Below the pieces are notes generated by a model that was given only the letters and a program-made list of their open reading frames with translations, ran no database searches and was not told the DNA's origin. Positions 1 through 9,709 of a stretch of 64,000 nt of DNA are shown here, one piece after another. A program made the translations under genes and the position numbers. Position 1 is the stretch's first letter, and each line of letters starts with the position of its first letter. This DNA comes from Cladochytrium replicatum (taxonomy: Eukaryota; Chytridiomycota; Chytridiomycetes; Cladochytriales; Cladochytriaceae), in assembly GCA_025526935.1 (NCBI GenBank), contig JAHLKD010000142.1:23433-87432 (forward strand), read 5' to 3'.

Positions 1-1790
1 GATTCGCTTCGAAGCAAAATCTCGTTATTCTCGTCGCTTCCGACGTTGGTCGTTCCACGAGAAAGTTTGTAAAGAAGACATTCGGACATCAACGGATCTT
101 CGTTGAGGTTCACCAGGTATGGAATCTTCTGAGGTGTTGAGATGCCATTGGCACCAACAACAATTCCGAGCTCCTCGAAGACTTTTAATCTTTCCGCCTC
201 GATAGTTTTGGTGCGCAACAGCTTGTCCTCATGGCTCTCGCTAAGTACTTTCACTAACTTTTCGCTTGCCTCAAGCTGGTCCCGCAGTTGCTCGATATCT
301 AGATCTCCATGTCCAGTTTTAGTTTCGGAATGACCACCTGAGCCCTCTGGAACCGCTAAAGTGACACCACTCGACTCGTAACTTTGCAGCTTGCGACGCA
401 ATTCCGCAACTTCTTCCTGAAGCTCACGAACGATGCGATCTCCCGCGTCCTCATTAATCACAGCCTTGTTCATGATCTTCTTTGCTCGTTCGGCATATCG
501 AAGCGTGGAAAGCGTTTCGTCATAGTTGATGTCAGCAGGCGATATCGCTGCAATCATCACGGTGCGCGAGTTTCCACCAAGACAGTCTTTCAGGATCCAG
601 GTCAAAACCGAATCACGATATGGAATGTGAATCTGCTGCGCAGAAGCCCTCTTCATCACACTCAGCCGCTTATTCTCCTGCCGCGGTGCGCCATCATTTA
701 AGAAGCTCGCCCGCCTGTTTCCAAGAGGAGAGCTCGATGCGTCTGCCAGTGCCGAGATGACCTTTCCCAACGTTGTCAGACTTTTGTTGATGTTGGCTCC
801 CTCCTTCAACCTCTGTCCGGTTGCTCCCGTAGCATCGGCACGCTCACTCCCAGCAAGATCCACGAGCGATATTCTCGCAGTCTTTTGTGTTGTCAATCCT
901 GTTTCTGGGTCCAGTCTTCGCTGCGACAAGTTTAGTGTGAACACGGCGTGACTTCGACTGGATGTTTCATTCATGTTTGTGGCGGCGACTGTCCTCGCTT
1001 TATTCCCTTCGTCCATCAGCCGCGCAATGTCATCGTACGAGGAAACCACCAGCTTTGACAATTCTTCGACGTACGGACCGAGCACGGGGTGTTCTCTCAC
1101 ACGCAGATTCCCGCTATTATTCGGATTCAACAAGTCCCTGACTCTCTCGTTGTAGATTTCCATGTACTGGACTTCAACCTGATACTCCACATTCCCCCCG
1201 CTCCCGGCCTTGATCCTCTCAAACAGCTCCACGCATGCCCGCGGAATAATCCCCTTTTCAGGCCCGTATCCCATCATCGTGTAACTTTTCCCCGATCCCG
1301 TCTGTCCATACGCAAAAATGCAGACGTTGTATCCTTCAAACGCGTGATCGAGGAGCTCTTTTCCAAGCTCGTTGTATACCGAGTCCTGCGTGGCCCAGTT
1401 GGGATGCGTGGTGGGTGAGGCGGACCTGATTGACGGGCCATCGTCGAGGTGTTCGGAGAAGGACCAGAAACAGCAGTCATATGCGAATGATTTGTTTTCG
1501 TCCCCGTGGAGTGGGCCAGGGGTTGCCGGTAACAGACTCGGTGTGGTCCTGCCGTCTCCGCTGGCCAAAAAAGCCGGTCGTGATATTGCAGTTGACTGCC
1601 CATCCATACGAATGATGCATTGTGCATTTCGAGCTGGCGAGCGGCGGTCAGATTAAAAGCTTGTTATCTGAGCAGCATCAGCATACACACCTATTTCACG
1701 GCTATTGAACGGTCTCACTCTTACCACGACCTTCAGAGAGAATGCGTTTAGATTATTTCCAGCAGCTCTACTTGCAACCGCGTACCTTTA
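1..1790 (-). CDS. Kinesin-3 family motor (UNC-104/KIF1-like), 3' truncated by the window edge
   Basis: Plus-end-directed microtubule motor of the kinesin-3 (UNC-104/KIF1) class, which carries organelles along microtubules. The minus strand shows an almost complete motor domain: VRPFNSREI, the P-loop [26 protein letters not shown] (switch I), [13 protein letters not shown] (switch II) and the kinesin-3 neck region. Then comes an acidic/coiled stretch, and the start of an FHA domain ([12 protein letters not shown]) runs off the window at base 1. An intron at about 1634-1690 (gtgtgt...gccag) joins VRPFNSREI to [10 protein letters not shown]. The first exon is open upstream to about 1790, but no convincing initiator ATG was found, so the 5' end is uncertain. 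Seen: motor motifs and FHA start. Inferred: cargo transport role, possibly also linked to the flagellum. Confidence 0.93.
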
Positions 1791-2339
1791 CAGAAGCCAT
1801 GTCTGTGCGAGGCTATCTCTGCCCTTTGAAAGGTCGAAAGCCCCAAATTCCAGCGCTAAGACGCGTGTGCAAAATGAAACAAAAAGCGTATCAAATACGA
1901 ACATCGGCACCACCACTGAATCTGAATGAAATGGTGTTGTCATAGTGGTCTATTTCTATTGGCAACATCACCCCTTGGATTTCGTCTTTCAGTTCATTGG
2001 CATACCTATAAATGGTGAAGTTTTCCAAGCTTTTCAGGCTTCGCACGCTACTGAAGTGCTCTTTTATCCAGTGTGCGCTCTCTCTCAGGTTGTGGAATCG
2101 ATCACAATGGGAGAGTGAGAACAGACCCACATACCGAGGGCCAAGAGAATTCTCAAGGTCAAGCGGATCAGCGGAGATTTTGTTATGGAGTTGGCGGCGT
2201 CCAGGATCGACGTCATTTCAGGGAGGGGAGGTTCTCGGTACCAACAAAAACAAAATGAGCGTACAATATTAGGTTCTATTTAATATTCAATACCTGAAAC
2301 AATCATGGTTGCCCAGTTGCCTCCATGTTATTTTATCGA

Positions 2340-2568
2340 ATTCGAACACATGGCAAGTACATTCAACAAGGGAGAATGTATGTTTAATTCTTCAAGTATG
2401 TGATTACTTTTCCAGGGTTCGAGCTGGGATTCAGTGCAGTGAGTGTGTAGTGCATTCGAACACATGGCAAGTACATTCAACAAGGGAGAATGTATGTTTA
2501 ATTCTTCAAGTATGTGATTACTTTCCAGGGTTCGAGCTGGGATTCAGTGCAGTGAGTGTGTAGTGCAT
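2340..2568. repeat. Two-copy tandem repeat, 114-bp unit
   Basis: Two head-to-tail copies starting at 2340 (attcgaacacatggcaag) and 2454. They are identical by eye except for one missing T in the second copy (acttttccag against actttccag). Near-identity means a recent duplication. The unit contains a short stretch resembling a tRNA T-loop but no folded tRNA. Confidence 0.92.
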
Positions 2569-2910
2569 GATGAACGCACAAGGCCGTTTGTGAGCATGGA
2601 CGTCGGGATAGGCAACAACAATGTAAAAATATGTTATTTCCCTTTCATGTTAAACCCTGATCTATGGCTCTGGCCAGGTTGAAGCCATTTTCAGTTGGAT
2701 CGGCACTTTTCCATGTTCCTGAGTGGAGCATGGTCTCTCGTATCATCAATACATACATTATTTCACGGTGTCTCAACGCAGGCTTCCCAGGTGGAAAGTG
2801 CAAATTTTAAACGGACAGCAAAGCAAATTTGGTTGCAATGGATGGTGGTGGATGTGGACGTGGACTAGTATAGTGTTGAACGGTAGAGGAATAGAGCTGA
2901 TTCTGTAAGG

Positions 2911-2985
2911 ACAAGCGGTGCGATGATGATGATAAGAATAGTAGTAATAATAATAATAATAACAACAGACTAATGATGATGATAG
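2911..2985. repeat. Trinucleotide microsatellite (gat/taa) upstream of P1
   Basis: Runs of gat, then tag/taa, then gat triplets over about 75 bp, roughly 115-190 bp upstream of the P1 start codon, in the likely promoter or 5' leader. Confidence 0.85.
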
Positions 2986-3098
2986 TAATATTGTGTAATT
3001 GCTGGGGCACCGTTACTTCCCACCCTCCTGTTTTGTATCCTTATTTTTGGCTGTGCAATAAAATCCAATCCGTCCCCTCACATCCCAAAGAAAATTCA

Positions 3099-4116
3099 AT
3101 GTCCCAACCTCTGAACGACTACCCTTCCTTCAGGAAAACGTTCGCCCAGAACAAGCGTGATGGCACCCTCGACCAGCTGCCCCTGCTCATCTGGGGCTAC
3201 CGCGTCGGAGCTGCCGGCTTCGTCATCTACTCGGCATGGGAGTATGTCTCAACTCTTGACACATTGATCTAAGCTGACCGTCGTCCAATCACAGCTTCTT
3301 TGGATTGATTGTCGCCTGCACCACTCCGGTCCCCGGGTTCACCAGCAGCTTGACTGTTTGTGAATATGCTGCCCAAGTCGGTGTTCTCTACGCCATCGTC
3401 ATCGAGATCCTTCTCATGGGTATCATTCTCATCGGACATCTTGCGAGTATTGTTCTTTCCGTGTTTGTCATGCGCTGGAGGTACAAAAAAAAAGAAGGCA
3501 GGAAGACCCTTATTTTTTACACATGAACCCAAAACTTTACTTTCGTATGAAAAGGAAACAATGGTTGGACTTTTACGCATCGTCGTCTACTTCCCAGCAG
3601 CCCTTTCACCCCGGCCGCGCTTTCGTGTTCTTCACCGCCGCTTCCGTCGGAAACGCCGCCTTCCTCCTTCTCATCGGCGTGATCTTCTTCATCCTCCGTG
3701 CCATCGGCGGCGGTTTCGGGTTCGCCCTCATCGGTGTTGTAGGTGGCCTCTACACTGCTTACCTCGGTCGCCTGATGTGGTCCATCGTAAGTCTGGCCAA
3801 ACAATCACAAATAAAAAGGTTAACCTCGTTGCAGGACTTTAACCAACCGTTGGTTAGCCAAGCCGCGGTTCCTAACGTTGCCATGCAACCCCCCGTGTAC
3901 CAGACCCCCGTGGCGTACGACAACGGTGCCATTGCCAAGCCGTACGACCCCAAACCGTATGACCCTGCAGTCCCTCACCAGTACCCCCAGTCGTACAACC
4001 CTGGTGCTGTTCCTCAGCCCTACAATCCCTCTGCCGTTCCTCCCCAGCCCTACAACCCCAATGCAGCCCCGGCAAACCCCAACCCCGCCAACGCGTACTA
4101 CCCTCCCCAGCCTTAG
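3099..4116 (+). CDS. P1: four-TM membrane protein with Pro/Tyr-rich C-terminal tail (new family, member 1)
   Basis: Function unknown; no family recognised. Exons 3099-3241, 3295-3480, 3555-3786 and 3835-4116 give 280 residues with intron phases 2, 2, 0. A short polar N-terminus with KRDGTLDQLPLLIWGYR leads into TM1. The second exon carries TM2 (VLYAIVIEILLMGIILIGHL) and ends in MRWR. The third exon holds PFHPGRAF, TM3 and the Gly-rich TM4, ending at RLMWSI. The last exon is a soluble tail of PYDP/PYNP and PPQP repeats. It shares every hallmark and all intron phases with P2 (38781-39872) and with G1-G4 (19-25 kb). A methyltransferase gene follows 230 bp downstream. The tail may bind WW/SH3-type partners or support assembly (inference only). 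Confidence 0.9.
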
Positions 4117-4345
4117 AAATCGACCATGCATGATCTCAGCAATTGTGTCTCTTTCTTTTGTCACTTTCACCTTTGCTTCTTAGTCTGTGATTATATTTTG
4201 TTCTGCAAATTTTTCGCAGCCTCTGCTGTGTCTCTCTTGCTACTTAAGAAATTATCTTCTTTTTTGAATGCACGGATTGGTGTTCAGCTTTTTGGTGTCC
4301 AGTGCATAATTTAGGATCTCACAATAATGAAGGGCAGAAAATGTC

Positions 4346-6198
4346 ATGTCTACGGTACCCAAGCCTCGATCCCGGGAGGATGAGGACAGAATTACCAGCC
4401 CCTGGAAGCCAGAGATGTCCTTTAACTCCTTAAGCTTGCGGTGCCGGGCTTCACCGAGGTGTCGTGCAAATACCATCCACCAAGGCAGCGTCCCTGAGTT
4501 TTTTGCGCCCATCGACGAAGGAAAATTTTTTGGTTGGTTCAAGGGCAGATTTTTTAAACTTCGCGAGATCCTCCATAGAAAACCCACAATGACCACGGAA
4601 GACTCATCGACCACCGCTCCGTCGCCCAGTCTGCACTCGAGCAGCGACTCACAGTTTGAGGTGGACTTCCGCGCAGCAGCATCATGGACCACCAGAACTT
4701 ACCGGAAAACAACACAGGTTTAAGTACCGCAACTCAAGCGTAGCTACAAATTGTTTGTTGAATTCTGCTTTGTATAGTCGTACTTTCTTGAAGTAAAAAA
4801 ACAAGCTCTTGTGATGTGTGTCGTGCCATGTCTTACTTGACCTTTAGAACGATGCTACACAAAGCGTCCGCCTCAATCTCCAACACCACCTTGTTCGCCA
4901 GCGCTTTGAGGGGAATAACTTTCGAGGTATAGCACAAGACCTCCTCGATCTTGGAGCAAGTGTTCTAGATGTTGGGTGAGTAAAAAAAAGAAATACCTAA
5001 GCCCCGCATTTAAACTCGCCCACTTGTTAAAAGCTGTGGATCTGGGATCTGGCTCGCTGAAATGCAGCGAGACTTTCCCGAAGGCGAATATGTAGGCATG
5101 GTGAGCACCTCTTGAAGTTGTAGGAAAATAGGTGGGCCGAGTGAATTTACTTAACCCGCCGGAATTTTTTTGTTTTGCGCACAGGACATCCAATCGACAG
5201 AGTGGATCAACGCATTCCAGCAGCTCTCTGGGGAGAAGATCAAGTTTGTTCAGGGTGACGTGCTCCAAACCCTCCCATGTAGGTACCTGGTCCGTCTCTT
5301 CCCCACACCATCAAAATTTTGAACCATCTTTTGCGACAATCTTCCAGTTGATGACGAAACCTTTGATTACAGTACGTACGAAGATATCCGTTCCTCAAAC
5401 GATTCACCAAGAAGACTTGCCCTAAAAAAAACCAAACACATCCTTTTCATGCCCCAGTTCATCAGCAGAACATGTTTGCAGCGATCCCAGCGTCTCAATG
5501 GCCCACCGTCCTCGCCGAGTTCTTCCGAATTTTGAAACCAGGTGGATACATCGATCTCGTAGAGGTAAAAAAGAGCGAGAGAAATCGAGGACCCCACATC
5601 GCTCCTTTTTTTTGGCCACCCCCACGCCTAACTCTTTTTCTTTCTTGTGTATTTCTCAAAAAGCTCGAGGTCCCAGACTTCCCAAATGACACACCGTCTC
5701 CACGCTGCGCGGAATTCATCTCGGGCGTCCTTTCCATCTTCTCCGCACGGGGCATAAACGGTCGAATCGGTAAACTTGCCATTTTTTCACGGATCCGAGC
5801 TGACACATTTCTGGGCTTTTGTTTTTGCACAGGGCGGGATCTGAAATCGCTCGTGGAGTCCGGCCGTCTGTACGAGAACATCGAGGCTGTAGAGATGCTG
5901 GGTCCACTGGGCTGGACGATACCCGGAGAACCAGATGAGATCGGACGGCTGTGGGCGTGGGACTACCGCCGTATGTTGGAGTCGACGGAAGTGTTCGTGT
6001 CCCGGGCATTCGGAAAGACTGTCGAGGAGTGGCGGGAAGACATTGAGGTTCTGCTACCCGAGTTGGCGAGCTTGAGAGCTGGATTCCCAATTGTAAGTGT
6101 GATTTTTAAAAAAAAACCGCATGGAGCCTGCTTCAACCACTCTAACGCTTCTCCGGAAAATATCCCAGCACCGAGTTATCGCACAACGACGGATGTAG
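4346..6198 (+). CDS. SAM-dependent methyltransferase (fungal LaeA/TAM-like class I fold)
   Basis: Class I methyltransferase of the group that includes fungal LaeA-like and trans-aconitate-type enzymes; substrate unknown. Nine exons (4346-4717, 4848-4975, 5034-5100, 5185-5278, 5348-5371, 5458-5564, 5664-5769, 5833-6092, 6169-6198) keep frame and give 395 residues. Visible motifs are RLNLQHHLVRQRF before the Rossmann core, SAM-binding LDVGCGSGIWLAEM split by an intron, IKFVQGDVLQTLPFDDETFDY, then the typical FFRILKPGGYIDLVE. The initiator at 4346 gives about 150 residues of low-complexity N-terminus; the ATG at 4588 is a shorter alternative. A decayed scrap of a second copy lies after P2 at 40097-40215, so P plus methyltransferase was once a duplicated cassette. 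Confidence 0.87.
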
Positions 6199-7024
6199 AA
6201 GCTCACAAATGCGACCAGCGCGCGCGTCACTCAAAATCGATTTAGACGGAAATCGCAATCGGCTCTTTTCAGGTAGCTTTCCATTTACCCTTCTTTTTTT
6301 CTTTGTCTTTAACATACCTTCAACATTAACTTCATGTGCTACCAGGAATATTTTATTTTCCACCACCAGATGAACTCGCAAACAAAAAGCAAAATTTCCA
6401 TAACATCGGTAGCACCCCAAATACCCAACATTTCATTTTTGAGCCAAACAATCCTGCCGCTCCTCTGTTGTGATACAACACCACTTTTGATATTCTTAAC
6501 GTGTCCCTAGTTTTTGGCTAATTCCCTCTTTAATGTTTTCCCACCCTTCCACCAATAAAGTGCGTAAATATATCCAGCTTCTCCGTTCTTCTTGCTCTCC
6601 GAACAGATTTCTTTCGGTAGATATCCCATGAAAATGAAGTACTTTATTAAGAAACTTTTTTTGTTAATTTTTGCAAACTTTTTAAAGAGGAGGGATCAAA
6701 AAAAAAGTATCGCTCAAGAAAGGAAACACACGCAAAGAATATAAGATACACACCACCACCCAAAAGTCCTTTCTTTCCCTCCTCTTTTAGAAACAACAAA
6801 CCCCAGTGATTTGAGACTTAATTTTTACACCCCCCAGTGAAGAACTCACCCAAATCTGAAAAAGTCACACTCAAAACGTTACAAACACACTTCACACAAA
6901 CAATAAACTGACTGAACTACAAACATTCGGATTTCCACAAACACGTTCAACGAAAAAATATCGGGGGAGAGAAACTTTCCATTTCCGCAAGCTCCCTCCA
7001 CCCATGTCGTCGTCCCTTTCTTTC
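6199..7024. other. Intergenic region between convergent methyltransferase and CPA1
   Basis: About 0.8 kb of A/T-rich 3' flanking sequence for two convergent genes, with an aataaa-like signal near 6555 for the plus strand. No other gene seen. Confidence 0.6.
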
Positions 7025-8642
7025 TCAAGCCTGCAAAACCTGCTCCACACCTAGGGTTCCCGCCTGCTTCCCAATCTTCCCAAACTTAGCCTTCCTCACC
7101 GCCCCAACAAACTCCTCGAACAAATACTCCGTATCCATCGGCCCGCCCTTCGCCTCGGGGTGGAACTGCACGCTCCTCCACGGCTTCTCCGTGTGCACAA
7201 TCCCCTCGTTACTCCCATCGTTGGCGTTCCTAAAGTACGCCTTCCAACCCTCCATCTGCATCCCATCGTCGATCGCAAAGCCGTGGTTCTGGCTCGTGAT
7301 CACGCACCGACCCGTGGTCAGGTCGATCGCTGGCTGGTTATGCCCGCGGTTGCCGTAGGGGAGCTTGTACACGTCGAAACCGGCCGCCATGCCCAGGAGC
7401 TGGTTGCCCATGCAGATGCCAAAGATGGGCGTGGAGGGCCGGGTCGACATGAAAGTGCGGAGCTCGGAGACGGTCGCAGTGAGGTGGCGTGGGTCGCCGG
7501 GGCCGTTGGAGATGAAGAGGCCGTCGTAGGGGGTCGGGTCGGATGAGAGGGAGTGGTTCCAGGGGAGGAGGTGGACTTCGACGCCGCGGGAGACGAGACA
7601 CCGGATGATGTTCTGCTTCACTCCGCAGTCTGCACAAAAGAAAAGGTGCGCTTGAGTTACGAGTATAATAACAGCCACGAGTGTTCCATCACGTAACTCC
7701 AAAGTTCTCACTCCCAACACCCACGAGTGTTCCATCAAAGTAACTCCCAGTGATGGAACTCCCAAAGTACTCACTCCGAACACCCACGAGTGTTCCATCA
7801 CGTAATCCCCCAGTTCTCACTCCATACTCTCACACTTTCATTTTCTTCTTCTACTCACCAATGAGCGCGACGCGAAGCGCGGCACCGGCGTTGTAGACCT
7901 GGCGTTCCTTGACAGAAACCTCAGCAGACAAGTTTCGTCCGTTGGGGTCGTCGGCGACCCACTCCTTGGCCTCCTTCTCCGCGACCGCAACCATCTTCCC
8001 AACATCGATGCGTCCAAGGGTGGACCCGCGCTCCCTGAGCAACGTGACGATCGCACGCGTGTCGACGCCAGAGAGGGCAACGACGCCATTGCGCGCGCAC
8101 CAGGCACCCAGGCTCTCGATGGCATTCCAGTGCGAGTACTTTGTCGCGTAGTCGTTGACAATGATGGCTTTGACTTGGATGGCATCGGACTCAAAGTGCT
8201 CAAGGAGACCCCACTGGTCGGTGGTGGCAGCGGGGACGCCGTAGTTTCCGATGAGGGGCTGGGTGAAGACGAGGATCTGGCCGCGGTAGGAGGGGTCGGT
8301 CATGGACTCGGGATAGCCGACGAGGGAGGTGGTGAAGACGACTTCACCGGAGACGGGGCTGGTCAAGGGAGCGCCGAAGGAGGTTGCTTCGAAGGAGTGG
8401 CCAGATTTGAGGCGGAGAGAGGCGGGGAGGAGGGGGGGGTCCGCGACGGGGACAGCGGGGGAATTCTTCGGGTGAAGAGGGAGGAGAATGCCGGGGGAGG
8501 CGGTCGCGAGGGAGCGACGAGCAGTGGCGAGGTGGGTAGCGGAGGTAAGGATGGGTGAAGCCCTAGCAACTGCCGTGGGAATGACACGGGCAGCAGCGAT
8601 AGCAGACACGGAGCGGCGGAAAGCGATAGCAGACGACGACAT
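7025..8642 (-). CDS. CPA1: Carbamoyl-phosphate synthase, arginine-specific, small (glutaminase) chain
   Basis: Glutamine amidotransferase subunit that feeds ammonia to the large CPS chain for arginine synthesis. Exons 7859-8642 and 7025-7629 (phase-1 intron of 229 bp) give 462 residues. The first 55 or so residues are Ala/Ser/Arg-rich, fitting a mitochondrial presequence. The N-terminal CPSase domain shows [18 protein letters not shown] and [16 protein letters not shown]. The C-terminal class I GATase domain shows FISNGPGDP, the nucleophile motif [18 protein letters not shown] and [12 protein letters not shown] spliced upstream ORF resembling the fungal arginine attenuator peptide lies in the leader (8785-8937), so translational repression by arginine is likely. 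The start is the ATG opening [10 protein letters not shown]; an in-frame upstream ATG at 8849 lies inside the leader intron and is rejected. Confidence 0.96.
7672..7815. repeat. Imperfect minisatellite inside the CPA1 intron
   Basis: Three imperfect copies, 46 and 62 bp apart, of a unit containing ccacgagtgttccatca followed by cgtaactcc and agttctcactcc. The repeat makes up most of the 229-bp intron and keeps one minus-strand frame open, which yields a spurious upstream extension of exon 2. Confidence 0.75.
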
Positions 8643-8784
8643 TTTTGACAAAGACTTTGGCGTTGTGGTAAAGAAAGTTGTAGAAAGTTCGAATTGCAGT
8701 GTGAAGTAAGCGGGTATACGATCAAGGGTGAGGACAGAAAGGGAGGTTAACTGGGCGGGAAGGGGTTGTTGTTGATAAAGCGAT

Positions 8785-8937
8785 CTAATAAGAAGCGGCG
8801 GACTGCAGGCAGGAGAGGGAGAGTGAGAGGCAGCAAGAGAGAGTGGCATCAGATTGTAAACATACTTTGAAGACCTGGTCAGAGGTGTAGTCGTTGCAGA
8901 CGTTTTCGTTGGGGTGGGCGTAAGAGCAGAAGAACAT
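8785..8937 (-). promoter_or_regulatory. Spliced arginine attenuator peptide (AAP) uORF in the CPA1 leader
   Basis: A short upstream ORF of 29 codons starting at 8937, interrupted by a 63-bp intron (8803-8865; donor gtatgt, acceptor ctgcag) and ending at 8785, 142 bp before the CPA1 start. Its core [11 protein letters not shown] matches the known fungal AAP core (C/S)QDYxSDxxWK. The conserved Asp, Tyr, Ser, Asp and Lys are present, and Phe replaces Trp. It ends shortly after the core (SAASY), as yeast and Neurospora peptides do. Because the intron is a multiple of three, spliced and unspliced leaders share the same ending. In other fungi the nascent AAP stalls ribosomes when arginine is high; the same role here is inference. 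Confidence 0.82.
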
Positions 8938-8967
8938 GTAGCGTAAAGTCGCTAGAGAAGGAAACAA

Positions 8968-9709
8968 GAGACAAGATAGCCCAGCAAGACACGGGCAGTT
9001 GGGCGGATGAGCAGCGGAGTGGGTACGACAGGTAGGACGGAGCTAGCACTGAATGACGTGAGGAGAGGTGACACGGAGATAGGAAAGATACGAGAGATAT
9101 AAATTTGAATTTAATTTGGATTTAATTCGAATTAGATGGGAGATGGGAGATGGGTGGCAGTGGAGAGTGAGATCGGAGTTATGACATGAGGAATAGGATG
9201 TGTCACGCAGAATAATGGATGGAGTCGATGAGCACTATGGACTCAAAGCAAACCACCGATGTCTGTGCTTGACTACACATCCTGACAACAAAATCATAGC
9301 TAAGTATGGCCTGTTTTGTGTTTAGTTATGAATATACATTGGGAACTTGGTTGTTGTTTGTTTTTGGGTTAACATGTCTTGTATTTCTTCCCCGTGTATC
9401 CCTGCTCGCGATCATAGTTGTTTTTCCTCTTTGTCTCTGATCGGAGGTTTTATCCTTGTCTGCTGTGCTGCTGCTACTGTACGTTCCCTCAAAATAGCTG
9501 AGTCAGTGCTCCGAAGTTGCATCGTAATACCGACGTCCTCGCTTTGCCCAAACCGCGGTTCGCTATGAGAATTTGCCTGTTTATCCCCTTTCGCACAAGT
9601 AACAGCCATTTATTATCGACTTGAAAGTTAGAAAAATTTCATCACTTATCTTCAGTCGAAAATTTAAAATGAACTCCTATTTCACCAATATTTGAGTTGA
9701 CTTAGGAAG
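8968..9709. other. Intergenic region between divergent CPA1 and fungalysin genes
   Basis: Shared upstream region of CPA1 (-) and the fungalysin gene (+). Short tattt/aaattt palindrome-like repeats lie around 9095-9135. The small open frame at 9347-9568 has no recognisable domain. Confidence 0.5.

Larger units (their letters stand above)
1791..3098. other. Intergenic region between kinesin-3 and P1
   Basis: No supported gene. It holds a 114-bp tandem duplication (2340-2568) and a trinucleotide microsatellite just upstream of P1 (2911-2985). A 79-codon minus-strand frame at 1891-2130 has no recognisable domain and was not called. Confidence 0.5.

Noticed and set aside
1891-2130. 79-codon minus-strand frame with protein-like sequence (CDRFHNLRESAHWIKEHF)
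   Set aside because: No recognisable domain, no neighbouring exons, and upstream of the kinesin start; not enough to call a gene.
2415-2440. tRNA T-loop-like stretch (gggttcgagctggga)
   Set aside because: No acceptor stem, D-arm or anticodon arm can be folded around it; it is simply part of the 114-bp repeat.
7672-7835. CRISPR-like regular repeat
   Set aside because: Eukaryotic gene context, imperfect units with irregular spacing, and located inside the CPA1 intron.
8643-8849. Longer CPA1 N-terminus from the ATG at 8849
   Set aside because: The segment overlaps the leader intron and the end of the attenuator uORF; the ATG at 8642 opens a good mitochondrial presequence.
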